A stretch of DNA of 64,000 nt from Darksidea phi (Eukaryota > Ascomycota > Dothideomycetes > Pleosporales > Lentitheciaceae): positions 16,650 to 80,649 of the forward strand of contig JASJFT010000159.1 of NCBI GenBank assembly GCA_030770425.1, given 5' to 3'. The notes beneath the pieces were generated by a model. It did no database searches. It saw nothing but the letters and a program-made list of their open reading frames with translations, and had not been told where the DNA came from. Each line of letters opens with the position of its first letter. Position 1 is the stretch's first letter. This document shows positions 52,134 through 62,579 of the stretch, piece by piece. Both the position numbers and the translations under genes were made by a program.

Positions 52134-54833
52134 ATGATGAGCTCGTCGGAGCCCCGTCGCCGGAAGAAGGAGAGCAGCAGCCCCAAATCGAAGGACAAGG
52201 AGCGCGACAGGGAGAAGGACAGGGAGCGTCACAAATCAAAGTCGTCGCGGTCCGGCACCCGCAGAACCCGCTCTTCCACGTCCAAGGAGGACGACGGCGA
52301 GCGCCTCCGTGAACATTCGTCGAGAGAGCGCATTCGGACGTCGTCGACGTCGGTACCGAAGTCGCAGAAGATGGCCGTAGTGCCCGAGATGGAGCGAAGG
52401 GGTTCTGTGGGCACAGCCTCGTCGATGAACGGCTCCCGCATAAGCTTGTCATACCCAAATTTCTCCAAAACGCACAGCAAAGAGAACATTTATTCGCGCG
52501 GAGACCCTGTAGAGACGGCGAAGCCGCCGTACACACCGGAGCCAACCGACCTCGGAGACGAACAGGACCAAGAGAAGGAGAACACGCGAAATCCACAGGC
52601 TCCAACGCGAGAACCACCGACCCCTCCACCCGCTCGAGCGCCGCCGAGTCCCCCGCTCACAGCAACCACTGCAGCAGATCTTAGGAAGACCGCTAGCACG
52701 AACAGTATGCGGCGGAAAAATGTCGACACGGTACGAGAGATGGAAGGGGGGAGGCGGAGCGCCGAGAGCGGCACCCGTGTGACCTCTAAGCTCAGAGGTA
52801 CAGCGTCACGGTCGAGCGTAAGAGTTGGCGAAGTGGATGGAACCGATTTGACTTCTACAACAAGCAGCGCACCCAGCACCGTGCGTGGAAAGACGCCACA
52901 AAATGCACCTGTGAGGGTCCAGACTGGCAGTCCATCCAACGCTCGACCGCTTAGCAAAGCACCGTCTACAACTATTCGAGCCGCCTCCGACGTCACTCAA
53001 TCAACGGATTCAGATGCCACATCAGTCCCTCCAGACCATCAGCCTTCCCGTAAGGTTGAGACGTCACCCACGAACTCTGACGCTTCGCGGGGCTCGGTGG
53101 TCGATTCATCGCCGCGGACGCCCACTCAGCACTCGGTGCTTCCCTCTGTCTTGAACGTGCAGAAAGGGCCGAGGCCGCCCACTGTTGAGATTGTCACCGA
53201 TCCTACCTCTCGTTCACAATCAGTCGATTCTGCGTACGATGCTCCTCTGACCCCGCCTCCACCTCCTCCTCCACCTGCCATGATGGAACCGCCAAGGGTG
53301 GACTACCTACTTCAGAATGGAGGTCTGAGCCGACCAGTTCCTCGCACTCTATTAGCCGCCCTTGAAGGCGAGCCCGTGGCCGCTTACAATCAGTACACGT
53401 CGCCGCGCGTCGCTGGGCCGCAAGTTCATGATGCCCGGACCTTCTTCAAACCAATGCAGAAGCTCCTTGATGACTACAATGCCGTCATGGATACCAACGG
53501 TTCGCTGGCAGTTGCAACAGGTTACCGTTCCGTTGCACGTCGCTTGCTCGATCGCCTAGAGGCAGTGTTCGCACGCAATATCTCCTCCGAGCAGTGTCAA
53601 TGCATCATGTGCGTAGGACAGCCCATTATTGAAGATCAAGCCGGAGTGAACTGGGGCGAAATCTTGGAGCTAGTTTCCGGCCGGTGCGATCTACCAAGCT
53701 GGCCACCGTTAGAGCCCAGCTCGGCCAATGGCCTGGGAATAGCTGACCTTGAGGATCCCTGCCAGCGCATTGATGTCGATGTCCCAGAAAAGTTCCGCGA
53801 GCACTATGCTCAGCAATCACGAAAAACCAAGGTTGCAGTACAGTCCTGGTTATCCAACCAACAAGACACAGTGCCTGAAGATGCTGACGACGAAACGTTA
53901 ACTTTCGCTATGCTCACTCGGCTCGAGCAGCCACAGCGCCCCTTATTCTACGCCATACTATACGGCATGGAAGAGATACCTACCCCTCGTTCTCGACCAG
54001 ACACCAAGGTCACGCCACCCTATCTTACCAAGGCCGCACTTGCACTACAACGACTTTATCGTTTATATTCACCTCCACGAAATCAGCTTGTGGTAATGTA
54101 CCTCATCCGCCACCCCGACATGCATAACACTCTAGCTACTTTGTCTGCCGTGACCAAGCATGAATGGGAGATTCTCATTTCAGGCCGCTTCGATGGCTTC
54201 TTGTGGTCTGGGGCAGAAACAATTCCGAGTATTAACTCTCCAAGCCCATCGCGTGGACCGTCTCGTGGGCCGTCGGGCGACATACCCACACTGGGTGGTC
54301 CTCAGCGGTTTTCCTCGCCCTTCGTTGCCACCCCATATGCCCCATTCAGCCCAGGACTCTCATCCCGCCCCGGATCCACCCGCCCAGGCTCAACGCGTCC
54401 GCAAGGCCCCGCGCCTGTCCAAATCGATGAAGAGACCGAAGTTGCCGTCCTCGCCGAAGTAGAGCGCGAAATTTTCCTCGGTATGGAAGCCATGGAAGAT
54501 GCATTTGAACAGCTACATGTCGCCGCTGAAAACGTACGGCGACGACTTCGGGAACGTGGCGCTGCGCTGTCGATGGTCGCACAGGCAAGAAGGGGTTCGG
54601 GTATGGGTGGCATTGAGGTGCGCATGGATACGCCGGCTAATGCAAGGGGAGATGCGGATGAGGGGTTGGAGGACTTGAGGAGCGAGATCGGGCCCGATGA
54701 CAGCGCGAGTAATGTTAGTCATAATCGAAAGAGGAGGGGCCATCGCGCGCGGGAGAGGAGGACACCAGCACCAGTAGAGGAGGAAAACGAGGAAGGGAGT
54801 AGCCTTGCAGAGAGGGTGAGGCGGAAATATTGA
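52134..54833 (+). CDS. large conserved fungal protein, unknown function
   Basis: Single exon, 899 residues from the ATG at 52134; the frame is open upstream to 52068 without ATG. The first ~400 residues are disordered: RS/KE-rich at the start (KDKERDREKDRER), then Ser/Thr/Pro-rich with a Pro run (TPPPPPPPP, about 375-385). A folded, mostly helical domain spans about 430-700: ARTFFKPMQKLLDDYNAVMD, GYRSVARRLLDRLEAVFA, a Cys cluster CQCIMCVGQPI, EILELVSGRCDLPSWPP, VPEKFREHYAQQSRKTKVAV and HEWEILISGRFDGFLW. A coiled coil (about 775-830) and a basic tail follow. I do not recognise a characterised family. The CxCxxC suggests a metal or disulfide site. It appears intact. Confidence 0.75.
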   Translation: MMSSSEPRRRKKESSSPKSKDKERDREKDRERHKSKSSRSGTRRTRSSTSKEDDGERLREHSSRERIRTSSTSVPKSQKMAVVPEMERRGSVGTASSMNGSRISLSYPNFSKTHSKENIYSRGDPVETAKPPYTPEPTDLGDEQDQEKENTRNPQAPTREPPTPPPARAPPSPPLTATTAADLRKTASTNSMRRKNVDTVREMEGGRRSAESGTRVTSKLRGTASRSSVRVGEVDGTDLTSTTSSAPSTVRGKTPQNAPVRVQTGSPSNARPLSKAPSTTIRAASDVTQSTDSDATSVPPDHQPSRKVETSPTNSDASRGSVVDSSPRTPTQHSVLPSVLNVQKGPRPPTVEIVTDPTSRSQSVDSAYDAPLTPPPPPPPPAMMEPPRVDYLLQNGGLSRPVPRTLLAALEGEPVAAYNQYTSPRVAGPQVHDARTFFKPMQKLLDDYNAVMDTNGSLAVATGYRSVARRLLDRLEAVFARNISSEQCQCIMCVGQPIIEDQAGVNWGEILELVSGRCDLPSWPPLEPSSANGLGIADLEDPCQRIDVDVPEKFREHYAQQSRKTKVAVQSWLSNQQDTVPEDADDETLTFAMLTRLEQPQRPLFYAILYGMEEIPTPRSRPDTKVTPPYLTKAALALQRLYRLYSPPRNQLVVMYLIRHPDMHNTLATLSAVTKHEWEILISGRFDGFLWSGAETIPSINSPSPSRGPSRGPSGDIPTLGGPQRFSSPFVATPYAPFSPGLSSRPGSTRPGSTRPQGPAPVQIDEETEVAVLAEVEREIFLGMEAMEDAFEQLHVAAENVRRRLRERGAALSMVAQARRGSGMGGIEVRMDTPANARGDADEGLEDLRSEIGPDDSASNVSHNRKRRGHRARERRTPAPVEEENEEGSSLAERVRRKY

Positions 54834-55798
54834 GCTTCAGGTTCTAGGATAGGCAAACGATTTACGGCGTACGACGATATGCACTGGAGGAATGATGCGT
54901 AATGAGTGAATGCACAAAGGTGGATTTGCATTAGGGGAGTTTTTCGGTTTTCTCCTCTGTTCGTACCTGCCTGGGTGCTTGGCATATTGTGGGTTCTGCT
55001 ATTTAAGTCTTCTTTCTTGTTCTTTCTTCTCTCTGTTCCTTTTTCTCTCTCTTCTCTTTCTTTCTTTTTTCTTCTTTTACTAGGGATTTGAGCATGGATA
55101 TGGCCATGGATATGGATAGTGATTTGATGATTGAGGCTCTTTTTTCATTCGAAATATGGATACCCCTTAACTAAGTAAGGTCTTGCACACTCTGTGCATG
55201 CGCCTTTTGAGCTTTTTAAGTACAATGAAGAGATTTCTTTTTACTTTGGTTGCCTGGAGATGTGTTATGGGGATTGTGGAGGGAGTGGGTTAAGATGATG
55301 TGAATGTGGTTGGTGATATTGTGGGTCTTTGTGCGTTGAGGTCATGCTTTGAGGGAGTGATGGAAATGTTATTGCGAACGGTCGGATATATCTTGTTGGC
55401 TACTTTGATGGTTTGCAAAAGTGGTTCGGTCAACGCTGAAAGAGTATGTTATGTGTGAACACGATAGCTTTTGGGTAAAATGTTTAGTAAAGAATAGCAG
55501 AACAAGCGCTACACAAGCGCTACTGTTCTGAAGCGATACACGAACGCAACTCTGTTCTTTATGTGATGGACCCCCTACTATATTGTAAAGAACTGGGTAG
55601 TAGTTTGACGCTGAAGTTACCTAATTCTAGGAATGCGCTATTGTTTTGTATAGAAGTCTTGATGTAATATGATCCTGACCCCGACTTCCTCGTTAGTCCG
55701 CCCTTGAACTTTTACGTCTAGTCAAAGCGCTCGAGACAGAAGGAGATGCGAGATGCCTTCAAAGATTTCTAGGGTTCTGCACTTTCATATTCGGTAAA
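54834..55798. other. intergenic region with long pyrimidine tract
   Basis: The interval between the convergent 52.1-kb and 55.8-kb genes. A nearly pure C/T tract of about 75 bases lies at 55005-55080. No supported gene. Confidence 0.5.
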
Positions 55799-56980
55799 CT
55801 AGCGAAGTACGTCAGCTGCAGCTACGAAGCCAAGGCCACTGCACTTTGCTTCGAGCAAACTAGCATCCTCCAACCGTTGATATTTCCGATACACTCTAGC
55901 AAGCGTAAGCCCCGCTCCTTTCGCCTGATACTTCAAAACAGTATCGTCAGGACAGCGGGACAGCTGACCACTGATAGCTGTCCAAGCAGTTAGACAGACA
56001 GCAATAGCGTCCTCAGGTCTTCCAGCGGCTTCGTACAGTTCACTGAGCTGCGTTGTCCATGGCCTGTACCATTTGGATTCGGGTTGAAGATGGCGCCAGA
56101 CTTCTTCCGTGACTGTCAGGGCTTCGGCATGCTGTTTTGCTCGCTGGTGCATGCGGATCAATTGGCGCGACCAAGCGACATACTGCGCCGTCCGTGGTTT
56201 GAGTAGACCCCTGACACGCTGATGGAACTTGATGGCCTCTTGGTCGTCGCCATTGAGCTGGTATTCGCAGACAATGGATCGAGCCCAGTCCAGGGAAATT
56301 TCGCTTCCGGGCCCCTCGATCTTTCTGTAACGTTCCCAGCACTCAAGCTGCAGTCGTAGTATGCGGTCTGAATGCCCAGTGCTTCGGTAGGTGGCGACGA
56401 GTTGTTTGGCCCATGGACTGTGCTCGAGCGGCCGCGCTCTAAGACACTTTAGAACTTTTCCTTGGAGCTCTATCGCCTCCGGAAAGCGCTGGGCGGTCAT
56501 GTACATGCGGATGACAGCTCGAATAAAAGTGCGAGTCTCTGAACAAAGGCGTCGTGATGATTCTAGGATAAGATCCATGGTACGCTTCGCGAACCTAAGA
56601 GCATCATCGCTGAGCTCTGCCTTTTGGTAGCAAGCGAGGAGCGACGTTGCCCATTTCGAGGGCAGTTTGGCTGCTAAGAGGCCCTCGATTTCCGGCCAGA
56701 TAGCCTCACGGAAGGCGACGCTGTCGATAGGGTTTTTGGGCTCAAGGCGAAGGATAAATTCATCGGCCGCCGCGATATCTTCGTCCCTGGGGTGAAGGAA
56801 GCGGATGTTGTTTTGTGTCTTGAAGACTGCTCTGAGGATTAGACGGCGGCGGCCATTGAAGGCGTGGTAAAGAGCGGGATGGGTGAGGATCAAGCAGCGT
56901 AGAGAATCAAGATCCGGGCAAAGAGTCAAGAGTTCATAAATAATGTCGTTATCAAGCGTGTGGAGGTTGACAACGGCCAT
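55799..56980 (-). CDS. F-box-like, TPR-like repeat protein
   Basis: Single exon, 393 residues, start codon 56980-56978. The first 50 residues (LDNDIIYELLTLCPDLDSLRC through HPALYHAF) have the helical pattern of fungal F-box-like domains. The rest is built of helix pairs of about 40-45 residues, each with a motif like W-x-x-QL-x-x-Y-x-x-x-G-x-x-x-x-A (for example WAKQLVATYRSTGHSDRILRL, WTTQLSELYEAAGRPEDAIAV), resembling tetratricopeptide repeats. A role as a substrate adaptor for an SCF ubiquitin ligase would follow if the F-box is real; the helix repeats would bind the target. Looks intact. Confidence 0.7.
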   Translation of the reverse strand: MAVVNLHTLDNDIIYELLTLCPDLDSLRCLILTHPALYHAFNGRRRLILRAVFKTQNNIRFLHPRDEDIAAADEFILRLEPKNPIDSVAFREAIWPEIEGLLAAKLPSKWATSLLACYQKAELSDDALRFAKRTMDLILESSRRLCSETRTFIRAVIRMYMTAQRFPEAIELQGKVLKCLRARPLEHSPWAKQLVATYRSTGHSDRILRLQLECWERYRKIEGPGSEISLDWARSIVCEYQLNGDDQEAIKFHQRVRGLLKPRTAQYVAWSRQLIRMHQRAKQHAEALTVTEEVWRHLQPESKWYRPWTTQLSELYEAAGRPEDAIAVCLTAWTAISGQLSRCPDDTVLKYQAKGAGLTLARVYRKYQRLEDASLLEAKCSGLGFVAAADVLR

Positions 56981-59391
56981 GTTTTGTTGTGGTGGTCTGC
57001 GCTAGGCTGCCAGTTTTTGGTGATGGTTTGAGATGGATTGTTTATGCTTACCCTGTTGGAGCACCTGAGGCTAGACGAAACAGGCTTAGCGTCTATCCGT
57101 CATACCACGTCCCGTACTATAACAAACAGTGTCCCTTTCAAATAATCGCATGTTGCAGTATGGATGCTTGCAAAGAACCGTAGATTTCTAGTGCTTGTCA
57201 TATTGTAGCGACAGCTGTAGAGCTACGAGGAAGATTGTGATGATAGGCTTGCTTGCGACACAAGAATAAGTAACAAAGAATCCCACAAACCTATTCTTTA
57301 TAGGAATACCGATGTGACTGGTTCCTCCAGAATTTCGGGTTCCCATCGCGGTACCATTGCTTTCCTTCACCCAACAAAACACATACTCGTGCTCATCTAT
57401 ACTTCGACAAAGTCGCTATCAGGCGTGTTCCGCCCATCACAACAGACCAAGTGGTCTCTTTCCCAGCAAATCTCGCCATCCACCACGGCCTTCGCTCTCC
57501 TGATCTGCAAATAGGTACTAGGACACTACCGTTCATCACTTGTTGAGAATAGATCCTTGGCAGCGCTAAGTTGCTTATGGATGCTATGGATGAGATGTTT
57601 GTAGCCTGGATGATCCTTCGATATTGGTCGGACGTCAGAGTTCTAGGAAACCGTGGAAGCCCAGTTCTTCTAAGCAGTAGCTTGGCTGTGATATGTTGAT
57701 GACTAGGTCGTCGATAATGAGTGGAGCAACGTCATGTCCACAGCGCCTCTCTATCGTCGATTCAAAACGTTAAAGCAGAACGGCGAGAATTGAAAATAGT
57801 GCTCGATCAGTTTAGCCGACCGGTGTCTCCTATTATATTGCTTTTGTTGTAACTTGAAGTGCACATCGAGTTGATCTGATTGATGTGTAGTCGCAGGGCA
57901 GGAAGGAGATTCCAGGTCAACGCCGGAGTTTTTGAAGGCCAACCGGGCGGGCGAACGGGCTATATCACACTGAATATGAATATGAGCTACTTACTTTGGC
58001 CTAGGAAACGAATAGCGTCATTGAACTCGGCGTATACAGTTGAGGATTAGCGAGTTGGATGCTGTGATGATATGCCTCGGACGGACGCGGAATTCAGCAT
58101 ACTTCCGGTGATTAATGCTGCTCGTTTCCTCGTACAACTCCCGTGAGTGGGATGAGGAGGGACTTGAATGCAGTATGATGTTATAGATCTGATAGCGAAG
58201 CTCGAGAGGGAGCTTATCGGGAAGCGGTGTAGGCTGTGAGAGGTTTTATCACGAGGACGACATGATCGGCTTGATGGTGTTAGAACTACAAGCAATATAG
58301 GATGAATCATCGGGTGGACGATATGCTGAGTCACGCTAACAGACGAATCCAGACTAGCGTTCCATGGACGCCAGTACATGGGAAATCAGAAATCGCATCG
58401 CCCTAGGAGTAAGTCCACAGCATTGATCCTCAGAAGCGGCCGCTGACTTTGAGTTGCATGGCATGAAGAACGTCTACCCGCCCATTTCGAAGTCGCAAGG
58501 CATTGCGGCATGTCAGCGAATCATTCATCTCGAGTGCGGAAAGACGAAACGAATTACCCCTCTATCCCACCACCGTTCCGAGGCCATGCCGCTCGTGCGA
58601 CGTGAGGCATTGGGCGTGCGTCGCGCAGAGTTCCAATCGTCACGAACCATGAGGCTGCCTCCAGTAATTTTATTTCGATAATCTCGTGTCGAAGACGCGG
58701 TCGTCTAGGGACGGGGCCCCGCGGTATATACCCCTGCAACACCTCGACGCGCCGTGGCATGCCAGCCCATCCATGACAACGGAGGGTAAACAGGCCGTGC
58801 CCAAGCTGGCAATTCACCTCTCGACAAAACGAGTCGCCCGGCCACCCCAAACAACTCTTTGCAGCAATTCGCCCGGACGACTGGCTGCTGGCGTTGGGCT
58901 TGCAGCGACGACCAGGTTGCTATCGCGATATTTGTTTACGACAACACACCGAAGCGAGCATCGGCAGTGAAGGCTCGGGCTGGGGCAATTGGATGTTCAG
59001 CGGCATAAGCGGACAGACGTAGGTTGTAGCCTTTGGGCCCTTTGAACGTCTACCAGCTTGAGCGTAGGAATTTTTATTTTTATTTTTCGGTATGTCAGGA
59101 ATGGAGCGCAACTGCGTCCGAGCTGGTGCTAATTCCGCCGAAAAGCAGTGACACCCTCACGCACACCTTCCCCCAGCCCTCCCCGCAGTGCGTACTCTAG
59201 CAGAGAACACGTGCGCAGTCACCGCGCTTTGTTCACTGCGGCCGCTTCGAAGACCCCGAGTCACCTACTCTCCCTACCCACGTTCCCCCCACCCGCGAGC
59301 AACGCGACCGACACCTAGCCTAAGACACGGCTACTTTCAAATCGCTCGCGCAATTCAAGACATACCTAGAAGTAGAGAGAACAGAAGCAGC
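56981..59391. other. long intergenic region, no supported gene
   Basis: About 2.4 kb of ordinary composition. Frames at 58047-58379 (minus) and 58686-58970 (plus) have no domains, and I found no splice partners. It holds the divergent promoters of the F-box-like gene and the GCK-III type kinase. No tRNA or repeat recognised. Confidence 0.45.
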
Positions 59392-61748
59392 ATGGCGGAG
59401 GGACTAGGCTTGAGCGGATCGGTGGATCCTACGACGCTATACACGAAGCAGCAATGCATAGGCGGAGGCAGCTTCGGCAAGGTGTACAAAGGGTGGGTTG
59501 GATAGGTCCCTCTTTGAGCCATGTGGAATACTGATCCTCCATAGCATCGACAGGAAAACGGGTAAACTGGTCGCCATCAAGGTCATAGACGTCGAGAATG
59601 CCGAAGACGAGGTCGACGACATTATCACCGAGATTTCCATCCTGTCGGGCATGAGCTCGCCCTACGTCACGAAATATTATGGCTCGTACCTACACGGTTC
59701 AGATCTGTGGATCGTCATGGAGTTCTGCTCGGGAGGGAGCTGTGCGGATTTGATGAAGCCGGGTCCGATTGGGGAGAACGAGATCGCCATCATACTCAAG
59801 GAGCTACTCATGGGCTTGAGCTATTTGCATGACGACAACAAGCTGCACCGCGATATCAAGGGCAAGTCTTATGGATCATTATTAGTATGCATGGTGCTGA
59901 TGACCCGTAGCTGCAAACATCCTCGTAGGATCTAATGGCCAGGTGAAGCTCGCCGACTTTGGTGTCTCGGGGCAGCTATCGGCAACTATGACCAAAAAGA
60001 ACACCTTTGTCGGCACTCCATTTTGGATGGCCCCGGAAGTTATCAAGCAGTCTGGCTACGACCACAAGGCCGACATCTGGTCTCTCGGCATCACAGCGTT
60101 GGAACTTGCAATGGGCGAACCTCCGTATGCGGATATCCATCCCATGAAGGTGCTCTTCTTGATTCCTAAAAACCCGTCACCAGAACTGACCGGCAATTTC
60201 TCGCAACATTTCAAGGAATTTGTCAACCTCTGTCTACGCAAAGACCCCCGGGAGCGACCGTCGGCAAAGCAGCTTCTTCAAACAAACTTCATTCGGAAAG
60301 CTGGCAAGCCGGCGCGCTTGCAGGAGCTGATAGCAAGATATCAGGACTTCCAGCTCAGACACCCGAGAGAAAGGGACGAGGACACATCGGACGAAGCCAC
60401 TCCACAGAAGACGAGGGGGCCGGTTAATGAGGAGCTTTGGGATTTCGGTACTGTTCGTCCAGTAAACGGCCAGCGAGGCCTGGGGCTCAAGCCTATGAGC
60501 GATGCCGGGGCAAATGCCCGTAACGCATCCCCGCAGAGGAAACCTGTCCCAGGCCAACGCGGTGGTGGTGGCGACGAAAACGACACAGAAAATGGAGATA
60601 CTATCAAAGCGTCAAGCCCGCCCCCTTCTCCGACGAAGCGCCTGGCGAAGCTCGACATCCCACACTCTCCAGGAACACTTAGAACTGCGTTGCGAGTTCC
60701 CTTACCACCGTCACCAGATAAGAAGTCGATTCCACCTTTACCCTTACCTACCGCCCAGGAACCAATACGAAAGTCACCTGTACCTGCAGTCTTCTCTCCA
60801 CATCCCCCAGTTCGCGGGTTAGTGACGCCTACAAAACCCACTCCGCAACAGCCGAGGAGGCAGACGCCGTTGGCTCGGGATTATGACGATTACCTTCAGC
60901 GCTCTATTGCCGCTGACATGGCTAAACTGGAGGTAACACCACAGCGCATTCCTACGCCGACACGAGCATCCGTACTTCCACAGATGACTATTCCTGAGAT
61001 ACCTCCCTTCAGAGGTGATGCTGCTAATGCATCAAAGATTAGTGCTGCGCCAGCAACTCAGACCAAACCGTTACAAAGCCCTACCCAGAACCAAAACCAA
61101 AAGCCGCTCCCATCTTTAGTTGGACAACAGCCGCTTCCACCTCTGTCAGGCCAAAAGCCCTTGCCATCACCACAGCAGCAACAAGCGTTTCCAGCCTTCA
61201 CTGCTACCTCAGCACCACGACCTGATTCCTCAAATTCCAATGATCCATTCGGCGGACCTTTAATCAGCGATTGGAGCAACCGATCTGGCCCCCACACACC
61301 TAGCACCGCATCCTTTCAACCTACCTCCAACGCATCCAGTAAACCATCTCCCTTTTCGCGAGGCTCCTTCGGCCGGCCTAAGCCCGCATCGCAAAACCAA
61401 CCCGCCCCCACTTCACCAACGGCACCAGTCGAGATCACTGCTCTAACCGGCGTCGTGGTTCCTGCACTTGAAGCCGCCCTCAATCGCCGCTCTTATCACC
61501 TCAGTCTCAAGAATAAACAGGAGAGTGCACGATATATGCAAGATCCACAAGTCTACGTTGATCGCAGGAAGCATCGACAGGATTGCCACGAGCAGGTTAA
61601 AAGGCTGGTGGGCGAGCTTGCGGATCGGTTTAAGGAGCTCGATAGCTGGGACGAGAGGGGTGAAGTGGGCATGGGTGGGGAAGTGGCAGGCTTCTTGGAG
61701 GGGTTTCTGGAGGAGGTGCTTGTCAGGGTCGAGCCAGCTGATGATTAA
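59392..61748 (+). CDS. STE20-family (GCK-III type) serine/threonine kinase
   Basis: Exons 59392-59492, 59545-59861 and 59911-61748 give 751 residues. The second intron (49 bp) is a GC-AG intron (AAGG|GCAAGT) that splits the catalytic loop HRDIKA|ANIL; without it the frame runs into a false end. Kinase landmarks: [19 protein letters not shown] (Lys46), [50 protein letters not shown] and [20 protein letters not shown]. These match GCK-III kinases (Mst3/YSK, yeast Kic1/Sps1, Sid1). A Pro/Ser-rich tail of 350 residues ends in a helical segment ([14 protein letters not shown] and onward) typical of the fungal proteins. A role in septation, polarity or cell integrity is inferred from relatives. Likely intact and cytoplasmic. 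Confidence 0.9.
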
Positions 61749-62089
61749 GTCAAGTCGCAGAGGGATTGCCTGGAAGCAGTTTCGTCTCGGGGAGGGCGTT
61801 TGGTGTATGGTGAGATTATGGAGTTCATGTGCTATGAGTGTGGGTATGGAGTCCGATAGGGGTGGGACAGGGCGTAGCAACTGTCACTGTACCGTTGCTC
61901 AGCGGGAGGCGTTCCTGGACGTGTATTATATATCCTCGTCGTACCCTATCTTGAATATGCTCGTTCTTCTCTATCTCGTTGTTTGCCCTGGTCGACGCGC
62001 AGGTAACTTGGCATTATGGATACAGAAAGCGAATAAGTTCCGATCAGCTCGCCGGTATAGAAGTTATTGATTGGATAAGGCTGTATAAT
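61749..62089. other. 3' flank of the kinase gene
   Basis: About 340 bp with no supported gene, running into the RIP-mutated repeat copy. Confidence 0.4.
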
Positions 62090-62207
62090 ATCGAATGAGT
62101 AGGAGCGGAGCCATCGCGTCGTTAAACTCGCAGAATAATCTAAAAAGGTAATATAAAAGATGTTTCGTCCTAAACATCTTGAAATATAAGAAGACTATTA
62201 ACAATAA
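62090..62207 (+). repeat. dispersed repeat copy B, RIP-mutated
   Basis: Relative of 14912-15025. Conserved words TATCGAATGAGTAG, CCATCGCGTC and TTTCGTCC anchor the match. Against copy A, most changes are C-to-T or G-to-A (CGCGGAACAACCC becomes CGCAGAATAATCT). Confidence 0.7.
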
Positions 62208-62244
62208 TATGAGGCACGATAGGGCAGGTCGGCACAAACACTGA

Positions 62245-62505
62245 GGCAGCAAAAGGATTGTCAAACTGCTTTTAGGGAGCGGCAGGGTCAATGTCAGTTT
62301 CATCGATCAGTATATGATGACGCCTCTTTACCTTGCTACGGCATTCGAACATGTGGAACTTTGTAGGATGTTGTTGAAGCATGGCGCAAGCGTTGAGCCG
62401 AAAACGTTCGACGGGGACACGGCTTTGCAGTGGGCAAGGCGAATGGGAGATAGTGCTACATTGCTGGAGGTTTTCGAGCCTACTATGCAGGGAAAGAGTG
62501 GGTGA
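62245..62505 (+). pseudogene. ankyrin repeat gene fragment
   Basis: The frame after an in-frame TGA (62242-62244) reads IVKLLLGSGRVNVSFIDQYM, TPLYLATAFEHVELCRMLLK, HGASVEPKTFDGDTALQWA and RRMGD before a stop at 62503-62505. This is two to three ankyrin repeats (TPLxLA, LLLxHGA) and nothing else; normal ankyrin proteins are far longer. It lies 37 bp after the RIP-mutated repeat, suggesting that a larger ankyrin gene was cut and lost its 5' part. A small independent ankyrin protein starting at 62311-62314 (MMTPLYL) is possible but less likely. Confidence 0.6.
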
Positions 62506-62579
62506 GCATTGATTTGATACATTTCCTAAGGCTAGGCGGACATACGCTTGGAAGTCGCTCGCACTGAGTCCATGCTCCG

